Assembly (NCBI GenBank): GCA_963678775.2
Contig: CAXXGR010000007.1
Span: forward strand, 372,001-436,000
DNA length: 64,000 nt
Reading direction: 5' to 3'
Source of the DNA: JBFHIJ01 sp963678775
Lineage (GTDB): Bacteria; Bacteroidota; Ignavibacteria; Kapaibacteriales; UBA2268
Shown piece after piece: positions 8,403-16,544 of the stretch. A program made the position numbers and the translations under genes. Numbering within the stretch: position 1 is the stretch's first letter; each line of letters begins with the position of its first letter. Under the pieces are notes generated by a model. It saw only the letters and a program-made list of their open reading frames with translations, was not told where the DNA came from and ran no database searches.

Positions 8403-9605
8403 CTAATTTAAGACTTCATCTATTATGTTATCCACGGATTGGAATATATGTTCCCAAGCGTGGGTTTCGATAATCAAATTACGACCGTTTTTTGAAATAT
8501 CTTGTGCAAATTCTTTGTCTGACAATAATTTAACAGCATACTCAGCTAGCTTATCAGGATTATCTCCCAGTAATAAATGAGTTCCATGCTCACCGTGAAT
8601 ACCTTGATTCCCGGTAGGAGTAGTAACTACAGGGCAACCGCAAGCCATAGCTTCAAGCAGCTTGTTTTGAATACCGGATCCACCCTCGTGAGGGTGAAGA
8701 AATAGCTCTGCACCTTGCAAGTAAGGTACCATATCCGGAACATCAGGGTGAATTTTAATATATCTATTGCTCGCAAGGTTACTAATAGAAGGTGGTGGTG
8801 TTGCTCCAACTAAATGTAACTCAGCATTAGGAACTTTATCTCTAATCTTTGGTAAAATATCATTAACAATCTTTAAAATCATAAGCTGATTTGCCCATAC
8901 ATCGAGTTTCCCTGCAAACAGTATGCCTTTACGCTCTGTATTTTCTGCCGGAACAAATTTGCTAACATCTGTTCCATTTGAAAGTAATCTGTATTTATTA
9001 TTAGGATTCTGGTTGGTCATAGCTGCAATATCTTCTTGAGTAACCAAAGTGGTTACATCAAAATGCTTGACTATTTCCGGCTCGTAATTTATTAATTTAC
9101 GATATTCCCACCATCTGACTGCGCGCTGTTTTAAGTTATTAGTAGTTTCGTAAGATCTTTGTTGATAAAGAGTTCTGCAATCTTCTGCCATTAGTATTTT
9201 AGGAAAAGATTTATCTTTAATATACTCTGCAGTTCTCATAAAAAATGCAAATCCTAAATCAAAATTACGCTTTTCGCATAACTCATCTACTACCTTTTGG
9301 TAGTCATTTTGATAGTAATAAGCTATTTCTAAAGGATATTTTTTATAAAGAGTAGAAAGTGCTTTTCCACCTGCTTTAATAGGATTGAGAGGAATTACGT
9401 GTAAATCTACGCCTAGCTTTTCCACTTCTCGTATGAAGCTTTGTGGAGCTTTATCGCCCTGAAAAAACGATACAAGTGTAACCTTGTGTTTAGAGGCCAG
9501 ATATTTAATAATGTTGTGAGGTTTTAGTCTATCGCCTCCAATTACCGGATAAGGGAACCTAGGTAATAGGAACAAAATATTTAGTTTTTTTTCGTCTTTT
9601 TGCAT
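8403..9605 (-). CDS. Glycosyltransferase family 4 (GT-B fold)
   Basis: A 400-residue GT-B glycosyltransferase. The N-terminal domain begins NILFLLPRFPYPVIGGDRLK, the glycine-rich acceptor loop seen in GT4 enzymes and in the group annotated as PEP-CTERM/exosortase-associated sugar transferases. The C-terminal nucleotide-sugar domain shows FVPAENTERKGILFAGKLD, then LHPHEGGSGIQNKLLEAMAC containing the two spaced glutamates typical of GT4, then PVVTTPTGNQGI. There is no membrane segment, so it should work at the cytoplasmic face of the inner membrane on a lipid-linked or polysaccharide acceptor. It is followed after 12 bases by the HAD phosphatase gene, suggesting a two-gene surface-glycan unit. 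Donor and acceptor cannot be read from the sequence. Confidence 0.85.
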   Translation of the reverse strand: MQKDEKKLNILFLLPRFPYPVIGGDRLKPHNIIKYLASKHKVTLVSFFQGDKAPQSFIREVEKLGVDLHVIPLNPIKAGGKALSTLYKKYPLEIAYYYQNDYQKVVDELCEKRNFDLGFAFFMRTAEYIKDKSFPKILMAEDCRTLYQQRSYETTNNLKQRAVRWWEYRKLINYEPEIVKHFDVTTLVTQEDIAAMTNQNPNNKYRLLSNGTDVSKFVPAENTERKGILFAGKLDVWANQLMILKIVNDILPKIRDKVPNAELHLVGATPPPSISNLASNRYIKIHPDVPDMVPYLQGAELFLHPHEGGSGIQNKLLEAMACGCPVVTTPTGNQGIHGEHGTHLLLGDNPDKLAEYAVKLLSDKEFAQDISKNGRNLIIETHAWEHIFQSVDNIIDEVLN

Positions 9606-9630
9606 ACCGATTAATCAAATTGTAAATAAT

Positions 9631-9665
9631 TTGGCTCTCTAATTTACTAAAAAAAAGAGAGCCAA
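9631..9665 (-). terminator. Hairpin downstream of the CheZ-like gene
   Basis: A perfect 10-bp stem (TTGGCTCTCT at 9631-9640 with AGAGAGCCAA at 9656-9665) lies 40 bases after the CheZ-like stop and just before the glycosyltransferase start. On the minus strand it is followed by AATTATTTACAATTTG, not an unbroken U tract, so it may be only a partial terminator. Confidence 0.5.
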
Positions 9666-9704
9666 CGTAAAACAAGTTTAATATATTGGGACATAAGGAG
9701 ATGC

Positions 9705-10637
9705 TTAGCCAAACAATGCATCTATATCATCTTGAGACATATCAGAATCGTCCACTGGCGCATCAGGAGAAAAAGTGGAGTCATCAGTTTGAGTCGAATT
9801 CCCAAACAAAGCATCAATATCATCCAAATCCATACTTTCCTGTTCTTCTTCTTTCAAGTCGTCATCAGTCACATTTCCGGATTCAACTTTAGAAATCAAG
9901 TCGTCTACATCATTCTGCCTGTTTTCTTTAGCTGTGATAGCATTAACTGCATCGGGATCAAAAGCTATATCTCTGTGAAGATGAGATACATTTTTGCCAT
10001 CTTCGACAGAATTATCACCTGAGGCAAGCAAAGAGCTAAGCTCAGAAGTTTTAAACCTTTGGAGTATAGTGCCGAGAGTATTCTGTATGGTACCGAGAAG
10101 GTGATTAACTGCAGCAATCTGCTGAGAAGTGATATCCTGAACTTGTAGAGACATCATAATATTAGTCGAATCCATATTGATAGCATCTATATATCCGAGC
10201 AGTTCATCATATTTAGTTTGGACTTCATCATTATATATTTGATTTGCTCTAACTAAGCCTTCTTCTATATCAACTAATAGCTCAGTATTATCAGACAGAG
10301 CAGGCTTTATTTTTTCAAATAAATTAATAAAATAGTCTCTTTCTGATTTGCGTATATCCGTAAATCCAACTAAAATCTTTTGAGCGTGATCAAGTTTTTC
10401 AAAGAAAGTATCAATAACATTCATGATTTCTGTTGTAGCATTTTCTGTAGCAGCAGTAACTTGTGTAAGTTTCTGTGTAGCATTCGGCATCTTTTTTAGA
10501 TTATCTGCTATTGCAATGTTTATTGATTCTAAAGCTGGTTTAATATCACGTACAAAACTGACCATTTCTTCCAAAAAAGGAATTATTTGGTAATCGTCTA
10601 TTTTTTTTAACATTGCACTCAAATCAATTTGTTTCAT
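9705..10637 (-). CDS. cheZ: CheZ-like response-regulator phosphatase with two C-terminal docking peptides
   Basis: Predicted cytoplasmic protein of 310 residues, almost entirely helical. Around residue 161 it reads MMSLQVQDITSQQIAAVNHL, matching the CheZ active site (MMAQDFQDLTGQVI in Escherichia coli). The catalytic aspartate and glutamine are four apart (here D168 and Q172), so it should dephosphorylate a phospho-CheY-like receiver. Residues about 210-310 are acidic and disordered and contain two near-identical peptides: DLDDIDALFG near 270-279 and SQDDIDALFG at the extreme C-terminus. These resemble both the CheY-binding tail of CheZ and the CheY-binding N-terminal peptide of FliM (SQDEIDALL). 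A good Shine-Dalgarno (GGAGAG) precedes the ATG. No cheA, cheY or flagellar motor genes lie in the window, so the partner is unknown. It may serve a non-flagellar receiver. Confidence 0.82.
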   Translation of the reverse strand: MKQIDLSAMLKKIDDYQIIPFLEEMVSFVRDIKPALESINIAIADNLKKMPNATQKLTQVTAATENATTEIMNVIDTFFEKLDHAQKILVGFTDIRKSERDYFINLFEKIKPALSDNTELLVDIEEGLVRANQIYNDEVQTKYDELLGYIDAINMDSTNIMMSLQVQDITSQQIAAVNHLLGTIQNTLGTILQRFKTSELSSLLASGDNSVEDGKNVSHLHRDIAFDPDAVNAITAKENRQNDVDDLISKVESGNVTDDDLKEEEQESMDLDDIDALFGNSTQTDDSTFSPDAPVDDSDMSQDDIDALFG

Positions 10638-10692
10638 GTATCTCTCCGGATGTACCTAATGCTGACTATTTTAGATAGAACAAATATATAAA

Positions 10693-12669
10693 TTATTCTT
10701 CAGATATTATATACTTATCTATAAACTTATTATCAATAACTTGTAAAAAACGTGAAGGTTGACTTAGCACCGAGCCTGTCTCTCTGTCAAAAATATTCAT
10801 AGGGTAAGTTATGCATAACGTATCTTTTGCTCTTGTGCAAGCCACATAAAATAGCCTGCGTTCCTCTTCTATAGAGTCGATAGAACTGATACTTCTTGCA
10901 GAAGGAAATCGTCCCTCCAACGCCCAGATAAGAAAAACTACTTTCCATTCCAGACCCTTTGCAGAGTGAATTGTGGAGAGTGTAAGTAACTCGTCTTCTT
11001 TGTCTGTAGGAGCAATATCGTCTATTTTATCTGTCGGAGGATCTATCGCCATGTCATTAAGAAAAGAAGCTAACGACTTATATGTGCCGGCTATTGAAAT
11101 AAATGTTTCCAAATCTTGCCAACGTTTTCGCCAATCATCATGTTTTTCAATCAGAATCGGCTTATAGTATTTAGAAAATCGCATTGCTTTGTCGCTTAAT
11201 GAGCTCTTTGAGTAAATTTCCTCAGATAGAATCTTAAATAATTTCTGAATGCTTTGCTTTACCTTTATTTTAGATAAAGACGAATCTTTTTCTAAAGATA
11301 TTTCATTAGAAGTTATTAAATCTACAATTTTTGAAGCAGTTACCGGGCCGACTCCAGAGTGAAGCAGTAATAGTCTTGTCCAGGAAATAGCATCGTTCGG
11401 ATTGTATAATACTTTAAAAAATGCAAGAAGGTCTTTGATATGAGCAGTTTCTGCAAATTTAATACCTCCAAATTTCTGATAGGGTATATTGGATTTACTC
11501 AACGATATTTCCAAATCAAAGGAATGATAAGAAGAGCGAAAGAGTACAGCTATATCGTCTAACTCTATGCCTTGCTCTCTAAATTCTAATATCTGCTGTG
11601 CTATGAAATCAGACTGTTCTCTTTCATCATTAGCAGCTACCACCATAGGTAAATCGCCTTCTATCTTATCCGAATAAAGTTCCTTTTCGTATTTAAAAGC
11701 AGCAGATTTGATTATTTCATTACTCAAATCCAAAATAGGAGTAGTGCTACGGTAGTTTTGCTCTATCTTATAGATTTTACATTCATCAAATGATTTTGGA
11801 AAAAAAAGGATATTTTGGTAATCTGCACCTCTAAACGCATAAATACTTTGTGCATCGTCTCCCACCGCCATTATATTTTGCTTAGTTCCTGCAAGCTGAA
11901 GTACTATTTCATGTTGCAATCGATTAGTATCTTGGTACTCATCTACCATAATATATCTGTATCTGTCATTAAGGCGTTTTCTAATGTCAGGTCTGGATTT
12001 CATTAAATTAAGTAGATGTACAAGTAAATCATCGTAATCCATGAGTTGATGTTGTGCTTTATACTCTCTATATTGAATTGAAATAAGGTTTATTTCTTCA
12101 GCCAAATCTTCATAACCCGGATAGTCATTTTCTATGACTTTGTCTATCTTTTCACGGGTATTAACTGACATGGATATTATTTTATGTATTGTAGATTTAG
12201 TAGGAAATCGTCTTTTAGTTTTATCAAATTTGAAATTACTACGTAAAATATTAATAACATCTTCGGAATCGCCGGAGTCTAACACACTAAAATTATTGCG
12301 AAAATTAATAGCTTCAGCATATTTCCGTAGAGTTTGTAAAGCAAAAGAGTGGAACGTGCCGCCAGAAACCTCGTCACACCGACCATCTAAAATACCCGAG
12401 GCTCTGCGTAGCATCTCAGATGCCGCCTTTCTTGTAAAGGTAAGAAGTAAAATAGATTCCGGTGGATTTTTATCCTCAATCAGCCTAGCTAACCTAAAGA
12501 CTAAGGTTCTTGTTTTGCCTGTGCCGGCACCTGCAATAACCAATGCAGCACCTTGGTCATGCATGACTGCTTCGTATTGTGCTATATTCAGTTCTTCGCT
12601 ATAAGCTATTTTATAGCCATATTGATTTATGGTTGAGTCACTGCGTTTTTTTAGTATTAGTTTTTTCAA
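10693..12669 (-). CDS. UvrD/PcrA/Rep-family ATP-dependent DNA helicase
   Basis: Superfamily 1A 3'-5' helicase of 658 residues. It has the Q-motif (LNIAQYEAV), Walker A GAGTGKT, TFTRKAASEM (Ia), VDEYQDTN (Walker B/II), GDDAQSIYAFRGA (III), QNYRSTTPI (IV), LSTIHSAKGLEW (V) and YVACTRAKD (VI), in order. These proteins unwind DNA in repair and replication restart. The start used is a TTG: no ATG lies between it and the essential Q-motif, the next methionine being at residue 36. At 658 residues it is somewhat shorter than UvrD/PcrA (about 720-740), mainly at the C-terminus. The following CheZ-like gene is 55 bases away on the same strand, but the functions look unrelated. It could be UvrD, PcrA or Rep; the sequence alone does not decide. 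Confidence 0.93.
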   Translation of the reverse strand: MKKLILKKRSDSTINQYGYKIAYSEELNIAQYEAVMHDQGAALVIAGAGTGKTRTLVFRLARLIEDKNPPESILLLTFTRKAASEMLRRASGILDGRCDEVSGGTFHSFALQTLRKYAEAINFRNNFSVLDSGDSEDVINILRSNFKFDKTKRRFPTKSTIHKIISMSVNTREKIDKVIENDYPGYEDLAEEINLISIQYREYKAQHQLMDYDDLLVHLLNLMKSRPDIRKRLNDRYRYIMVDEYQDTNRLQHEIVLQLAGTKQNIMAVGDDAQSIYAFRGADYQNILFFPKSFDECKIYKIEQNYRSTTPILDLSNEIIKSAAFKYEKELYSDKIEGDLPMVVAANDEREQSDFIAQQILEFREQGIELDDIAVLFRSSYHSFDLEISLSKSNIPYQKFGGIKFAETAHIKDLLAFFKVLYNPNDAISWTRLLLLHSGVGPVTASKIVDLITSNEISLEKDSSLSKIKVKQSIQKLFKILSEEIYSKSSLSDKAMRFSKYYKPILIEKHDDWRKRWQDLETFISIAGTYKSLASFLNDMAIDPPTDKIDDIAPTDKEDELLTLSTIHSAKGLEWKVVFLIWALEGRFPSARSISSIDSIEEERRLFYVACTRAKDTLCITYPMNIFDRETGSVLSQPSRFLQVIDNKFIDKYIISEE

Positions 12670-12782
12670 TTATACACTATATATTGTGTTAAACAGTTTC
12701 CAATAATACAAAAAATACAGATTTGAAACAACGATTATGATAATACGTATTTACATTTTTAAACTTTTAGGAACTTGTACAT

Positions 12783-13667
12783 ATGAAAAGATTTAGTATA
12801 CTTATTTTGGTTCTAGCCGCAATTTTGTCTGTGAAGACTTATTCGCAAGATTTGTTTTACGCAGAAGATGCTTATGACCAGGCTATAGCTGCTGCAGCTT
12901 CTGAAACTCTTACGTCTCCACAGCTTGTTTTGTGTATGTCTTTGGAATTGGAAGATGGCGGCATTGGAATGCCTATGGAGTTTGATTGGGAAACAGGCAA
13001 AGCTACAGTGTGGATATATTACTTTATAGAAAAAGATAATCCTGATTTGTATACAGGTGTTGTTGCTTTGAGTATACCGATTATAGGTATTACAGTAATG
13101 GAGCAAGATGTCAGTGATTGGATTGAAGATATAACCTCTTTTTCATCAGTGAACACCACTCTGCAGAAATCTCAATTAAGTTCAAAAAAAATGGCTGAAG
13201 TGTTTACTGCAGATTCTGAATTTAGCGCAGAATTAGAAATGTATGATGGAAATGCTGATATATTTATTAGTCTATTCAACAATACTAATTTACCCGGACT
13301 TGAACCTAATAAAGCATATTGGGGAGTAGTTTTTGATCCTGATTTATCTGATAAAATGTGTTCTATGGAGTTAGAATCAGAAGACGTAATTTGCACTACT
13401 ATTACTGGAGTGGAAGAAGAAGCAGCTGAAAATAACATCAGCATAGAATTGAATAATAATCCTGTTGATGAAGTATTATCTTTTGATTATGCGACTTACG
13501 GTAAGTATACTGTTTCAGTAATTGATATGCTTGGTAATACCGTGAAAACAGGCCAGTTCCTTGGTCAGGATGCAGATTTGGATGTTTCAGGTATTCAGGC
13601 CGGAGCCTATTTCCTACAAGTAAAACAAGCAAATACTATTCAAACTAAGAAGTTTATAAAACGCTAA
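12783..13667 (+). CDS. Secreted protein with type IX secretion (type A) C-terminal sorting domain
   Basis: Exported protein of 294 residues. A signal peptide ends at about residue 21 (cleavage after KTYSQ), a unique middle region follows, and the last 75 residues form the T9SS sorting domain. That domain is recognisable by NNPVDEVLSFDY, KYTVSVIDMLGNTVKTG, LDVSGIQAGAYFLQV and the final KKFIKR. T9SS carries such proteins across the outer membrane and either releases them or attaches them to surface lipopolysaccharide. The middle part shares FDWETGKATVWIYYF with FNLETGKANYWVYSF in the convergent gene at 13756-14649, so the two are paralogues of unknown surface function. The genes end head-to-head on a shared 15-bp palindromic terminator. 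No catalytic motif was recognised. Confidence 0.85.
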   Translation: MKRFSILILVLAAILSVKTYSQDLFYAEDAYDQAIAAAASETLTSPQLVLCMSLELEDGGIGMPMEFDWETGKATVWIYYFIEKDNPDLYTGVVALSIPIIGITVMEQDVSDWIEDITSFSSVNTTLQKSQLSSKKMAEVFTADSEFSAELEMYDGNADIFISLFNNTNLPGLEPNKAYWGVVFDPDLSDKMCSMELESEDVICTTITGVEEEAAENNISIELNNNPVDEVLSFDYATYGKYTVSVIDMLGNTVKTGQFLGQDADLDVSGIQAGAYFLQVKQANTIQTKKFIKR

Positions 13668-13675
13668 ACAAAAGT

Positions 13676-13718
13676 AAAAAGTCCATAGCTGCAATCTAAT
13701 CATAGCTATGGACTTTTT
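13676..13718. terminator. Bidirectional terminator between two T9SS cargo genes
   Basis: A perfect 15-bp stem (AAAAAGTCCATAGCT at 13676-13690 with AGCTATGGACTTTTT at 13704-13718) and a 13-nt loop, with T runs at both ends of the stem, lies between two convergent genes. Confidence 0.93.
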
Positions 13719-13755
13719 CTTCTATATAATATTTTGCTGTAAAATCTAATCAAAT

Positions 13756-14649
13756 TTATTTTACTATAATCTTTTCTGATTTGACCATGCCGTTATCATT
13801 TGATAGCTGCAAAAAGTAAAATCCTGTAGATAGTTTGCTTAAATTAAGTGAATTCTGACCAATTGAAATATTGCCTTCCATAACTATTTCGCCATAATAA
13901 TTGCTGATAATATATTCAGTTGCATAAACTGTATTATCTATAATGATATGACTGGTAGCCGGATTGGGAGATACTGAAAAAGAATTATATTCTTGTTCTT
14001 CAACTGAAGTATAGGTAACGCATTCTGTTTCTTCAGTAACTACATCTAACACACAAATATCCGCATCACGATTTTCTTTAATAAACCAAAAGCCCCAGTA
14101 AAGAGTTTGATCCAATTCTTCTACAGGTCCATTATAATAATATCCCATATAGCCTTCGGCGTAATTCTCTTTAAGATTATTTAGTTTTGCCATGAAATCT
14201 GGATTTTGTGAGAAATACTGATTTAGTTCTTCGGACCCCATCATATTATCAGTAGTTATAGTTGCTTCTGTGTTTGCCATTGCATCTATATCTAAGTATT
14301 CAGTCAAATCTAAGTCAAAAGCATTATAACCGCCTGCCAAAGGAGAATTAAGCACTCCTATATTAATTGTTTTTGTATCTTTTCTAAAACTGTATACCCA
14401 GTAATTCGCTTTTCCGGTTTCTAAATTGAACGCAGATTTCATAACAATAGGAGTGCCGCCATAATCTAAATTTAGACTACCAAGGAAATGACCTATTATG
14501 AACAATTCAGGATTATCACCTAAAGCATTTGCTGCTTCATCTAAAGCATAAGAGTAACCTTCACCCGAAGTAAGTGGTACAAACATTTGAGAAAAAGCTG
14601 AAATTGTAGAAAAAATAAATACAATAATTAATGTAGATATGTACTTCAT
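13756..14649 (-). CDS. Second secreted T9SS-sorted paralogue
   Basis: The start is placed at 14649, where AGGAG lies 7 bases upstream, rather than at 14673; this puts a proper signal peptide (MKYISTLIIVFIFSTISAFS) at the N-terminus. The mature protein ends in a type A T9SS sorting domain: FSVSPNPATSHIIIDN, then YIISNYYGEIVMEG, then LNLSKLSTGFYFLQL and a final KIIVK. This predicts export across the outer membrane and surface attachment. The central FNLETGKANYWVYSF motif is shared with the convergent gene at 12783-13667. The N-terminal region is rich in Gly, Asn and Tyr with no recognisable enzyme motif. A copy of the 37-bp non-coding repeat lies about 150 bases upstream of its start. Function is unknown. 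Confidence 0.85.
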   Translation of the reverse strand: MKYISTLIIVFIFSTISAFSQMFVPLTSGEGYSYALDEAANALGDNPELFIIGHFLGSLNLDYGGTPIVMKSAFNLETGKANYWVYSFRKDTKTINIGVLNSPLAGGYNAFDLDLTEYLDIDAMANTEATITTDNMMGSEELNQYFSQNPDFMAKLNNLKENYAEGYMGYYYNGPVEELDQTLYWGFWFIKENRDADICVLDVVTEETECVTYTSVEEQEYNSFSVSPNPATSHIIIDNTVYATEYIISNYYGEIVMEGNISIGQNSLNLSKLSTGFYFLQLSNDNGMVKSEKIIVK

Positions 14650-14991
14650 CGTAACTCCTAAAAATATTAGCAATAAAAATACAATATAATAATTAATTTA
14701 ACATTTTCAGCAAGATATTTTTACAAATTGAGCTGTTAATAGAGAATGTTTTCTCGAATAGTATATTCAAAATATATTTTTTTATATTTGAGTTATAGGA
14801 AGTCTGAACTCAACACACATCACACACACTAGGGAAACACACCCACAGGGTTCAGACTTTCAGGAAGTTTTGGGGGAGGGAAGACTTCCCTTAAAAACAT
14901 CACTTCTTTTTTTTCTTAATCAGCCCTGTGTTGATTCTATTTCTGACTTGTTTCAATTAAATTCCGCTAATAGTGATTATTATTTTCATCA
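14650..14991. other. Intergenic region holding repeat copy A
   Basis: This 342-base stretch lies upstream of the T9SS cargo gene and downstream of the exported-protein gene at 14992. It contains repeat copy A (14794-14865) and, just after it, a short palindrome GGGAAGACTTCCC (14878-14890). No open frame or tRNA is visible. The AT-rich part nearest the cargo gene probably holds its promoter, but no TAnnTTTG element was found at a suitable distance. Confidence 0.6.
14794..14865. repeat. Non-coding repeat, copy A (37-bp identical core, CA-rich, inverted-repeat ends)
   Basis: Bases 14794-14830 are identical to 19626-19662. The similarity then continues imperfectly through GGGAAACACAC to TTCAGACTT-CAGGA. 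Within each copy AAGTCTGAAC (14800-14809) and GTTCAGACTT (14850-14859) form a perfect 10-bp inverted repeat enclosing a CA-rich loop of about 40 bases (GT-rich on the other strand). Both copies are in the same orientation, between genes, about 4.8 kb apart. It could be a structured RNA, a regulatory leader or a small repeat family. Confidence 0.85.
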
Positions 14992-16461
14992 CTAATCTCC
15001 AAACCAGGTGAATTTTCCGTCAAACATATTCCAAATTCCTTTTTCTTTCTTGAAATAGAGTTCGCTGATAGCACAATGTGTCTTTGTATACATGACTGCA
15101 GTATTTAAATCTTTATCGAAAGTCATAACAACCCGGGTTGGCGCACCTAGCTCCCATTCCGGACTTGAGTTTTTGGTATTAATGGCAGTTTTATGTCGTA
15201 AAAAATGCTCTCTTAATCTTGATTTTCCTGCAGGAATTGTTATTGAAAGACAACCGTCTTCAGTATATGAAAGAAACTCTTTACCAAGAAAGTCAGATAA
15301 AAAAGATTCTAAACTATCATTTAGATATATAACTTTAGCATTCTCGAGTTCCAGTTTAGGTCTGAAATCTTCAATTGTGAAATTTGAAATATCAGGGTTT
15401 GAAGGCCAGGCAAAGTAATTCATTTGTTTTTTACTTGAGTCATATTGTTCTTTAAACTCTATATTTTGGACTAAAGTAATTTCTAATTCTTTTTCTAAAG
15501 TAAAGTATATAGCTTTAAGTAAAGAGTCTTGTTTTTGAGATGTTTTGATTTTTGCTCCATAAGAGCCGTCATCCCATTCATCAGAATAGTAAGGATAAAA
15601 GTATTTAGAAATTATATTATAGGCTTCCTGTTCGTAGTTTGGCTTTAAACGAATGATAGAATCAGGAATCGGATTTCGTCTGATTCTTACAAGCTCTAAG
15701 TATTGCTCCAATGCTTCTGCATTGTCTTCTTTGTAAGCCGTGAGTATTAAATCGCAGTTGTATGTAAAATCTGCCTTTGCTTTTTGAAGTAACGTTGAAT
15801 CAAATCGATGCGTGTCAGATATGAATTTAAAAGTTGAGAGCATAAGCTCAAAATGAGGAATATTTTTATTTAAATCACCATCCCATAAAGATTTAAGCAA
15901 GAAAAAATATATAAAATTCGAATCTTCAGCGACATTATAAGCTTCGTATTCATCTATATAAATTTGGTTTATCAATTGGTGATCATAGACGTTATCATGA
16001 GTATATTGGTCATCTATAGAATCATTTCTGATAGCTTTGAAATTTGTGTTTGCTGAGAGTTGCTCAGGTATAGCTACATCTTCATTATTTAAATTGAAAA
16101 AATTATATACCGAATCCAGTTTATAGTATTTCTTATCAAAAAAATAGATCTTGATATTAGATATTGAAGGTTTTCTAGTGTAAAAATGAGCAATCACGTA
16201 GTTTTCTTTTTTTTCAACACATTCAAATTGCCAATCAGGATGGAAAGAGGTTTGATATAATTCCAGACTTTTTAGATATGATTCAGAGTCATTTTGTTCA
16301 ATATCAGGAATCCCAATATACTTAGTATCAACAGAATACTCAAAATTATTAAATCTAATAGTATCAGTTACTGTGGGCAACTGATCAAAATATTTGTCTT
16401 CAGCTTTACAATAGCTTAGTAAGAGCACGATTAAAGTAGGGAGTAGGACTATATATTTCAT
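14992..16461 (-). CDS. Exported protein of unknown function, paralogue A of a tandem pair
   Basis: Protein of 489 residues with an N-terminal export signal (MKYIVLLPTLIVLLLSYC). A cysteine sits at residue 18, but the residues before it (LSY) are a poor lipobox, so either a lipoprotein or cleavage after CKA is possible. The first 47 residues are almost identical to those of the next gene upstream (16545-18143). The remainder is homologous but strongly diverged, with matched landmarks: HPDWQFECV/RPNWRFECV, IYFFDKKYY/IHFFDKRKY, LKPNYEQEAYNI/LKPEWEQEIYKI and a tryptophan-containing end. No known domain was recognised. The start codon lies 3 bases after a stop-terminated 17-codon remnant of the neighbouring AlbA gene, showing that it arose by tandem duplication. 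It is probably periplasmic or outer-membrane associated. Confidence 0.7.
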   Translation of the reverse strand: MKYIVLLPTLIVLLLSYCKAEDKYFDQLPTVTDTIRFNNFEYSVDTKYIGIPDIEQNDSESYLKSLELYQTSFHPDWQFECVEKKENYVIAHFYTRKPSISNIKIYFFDKKYYKLDSVYNFFNLNNEDVAIPEQLSANTNFKAIRNDSIDDQYTHDNVYDHQLINQIYIDEYEAYNVAEDSNFIYFFLLKSLWDGDLNKNIPHFELMLSTFKFISDTHRFDSTLLQKAKADFTYNCDLILTAYKEDNAEALEQYLELVRIRRNPIPDSIIRLKPNYEQEAYNIISKYFYPYYSDEWDDGSYGAKIKTSQKQDSLLKAIYFTLEKELEITLVQNIEFKEQYDSSKKQMNYFAWPSNPDISNFTIEDFRPKLELENAKVIYLNDSLESFLSDFLGKEFLSYTEDGCLSITIPAGKSRLREHFLRHKTAINTKNSSPEWELGAPTRVVMTFDKDLNTAVMYTKTHCAISELYFKKEKGIWNMFDGKFTWFGD

Positions 16462-16464
16462 CTT

Positions 16465-16515
16465 CTATTTCTCATTTGTTTCAAGTAATTTCCAGTAGCC
16501 GCGCGTTCCGCCAAT
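16465..16515 (-). pseudogene. Remnant of the 3' end of the AlbA-like gene
   Basis: Minus-strand codons here read IGGTRGYWKLLETNEK then stop, the same as the last 16 codons of the intact AlbA-like gene ending at 18147. The DNA match extends into the start of the downstream exported-protein gene in both places. This 51-base fragment has no start of its own and marks the edge of a duplicated segment. Confidence 0.85.
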
Positions 16516-16544
16516 ATAAAGTAAGAAGCATAATACTAAATATC

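Noticed and set aside
9705..10637. Evidence for a flagellum in this organism
   Set aside because: CheZ-like and FlbD-like genes alone are not enough; no structural flagellar gene is in the window.
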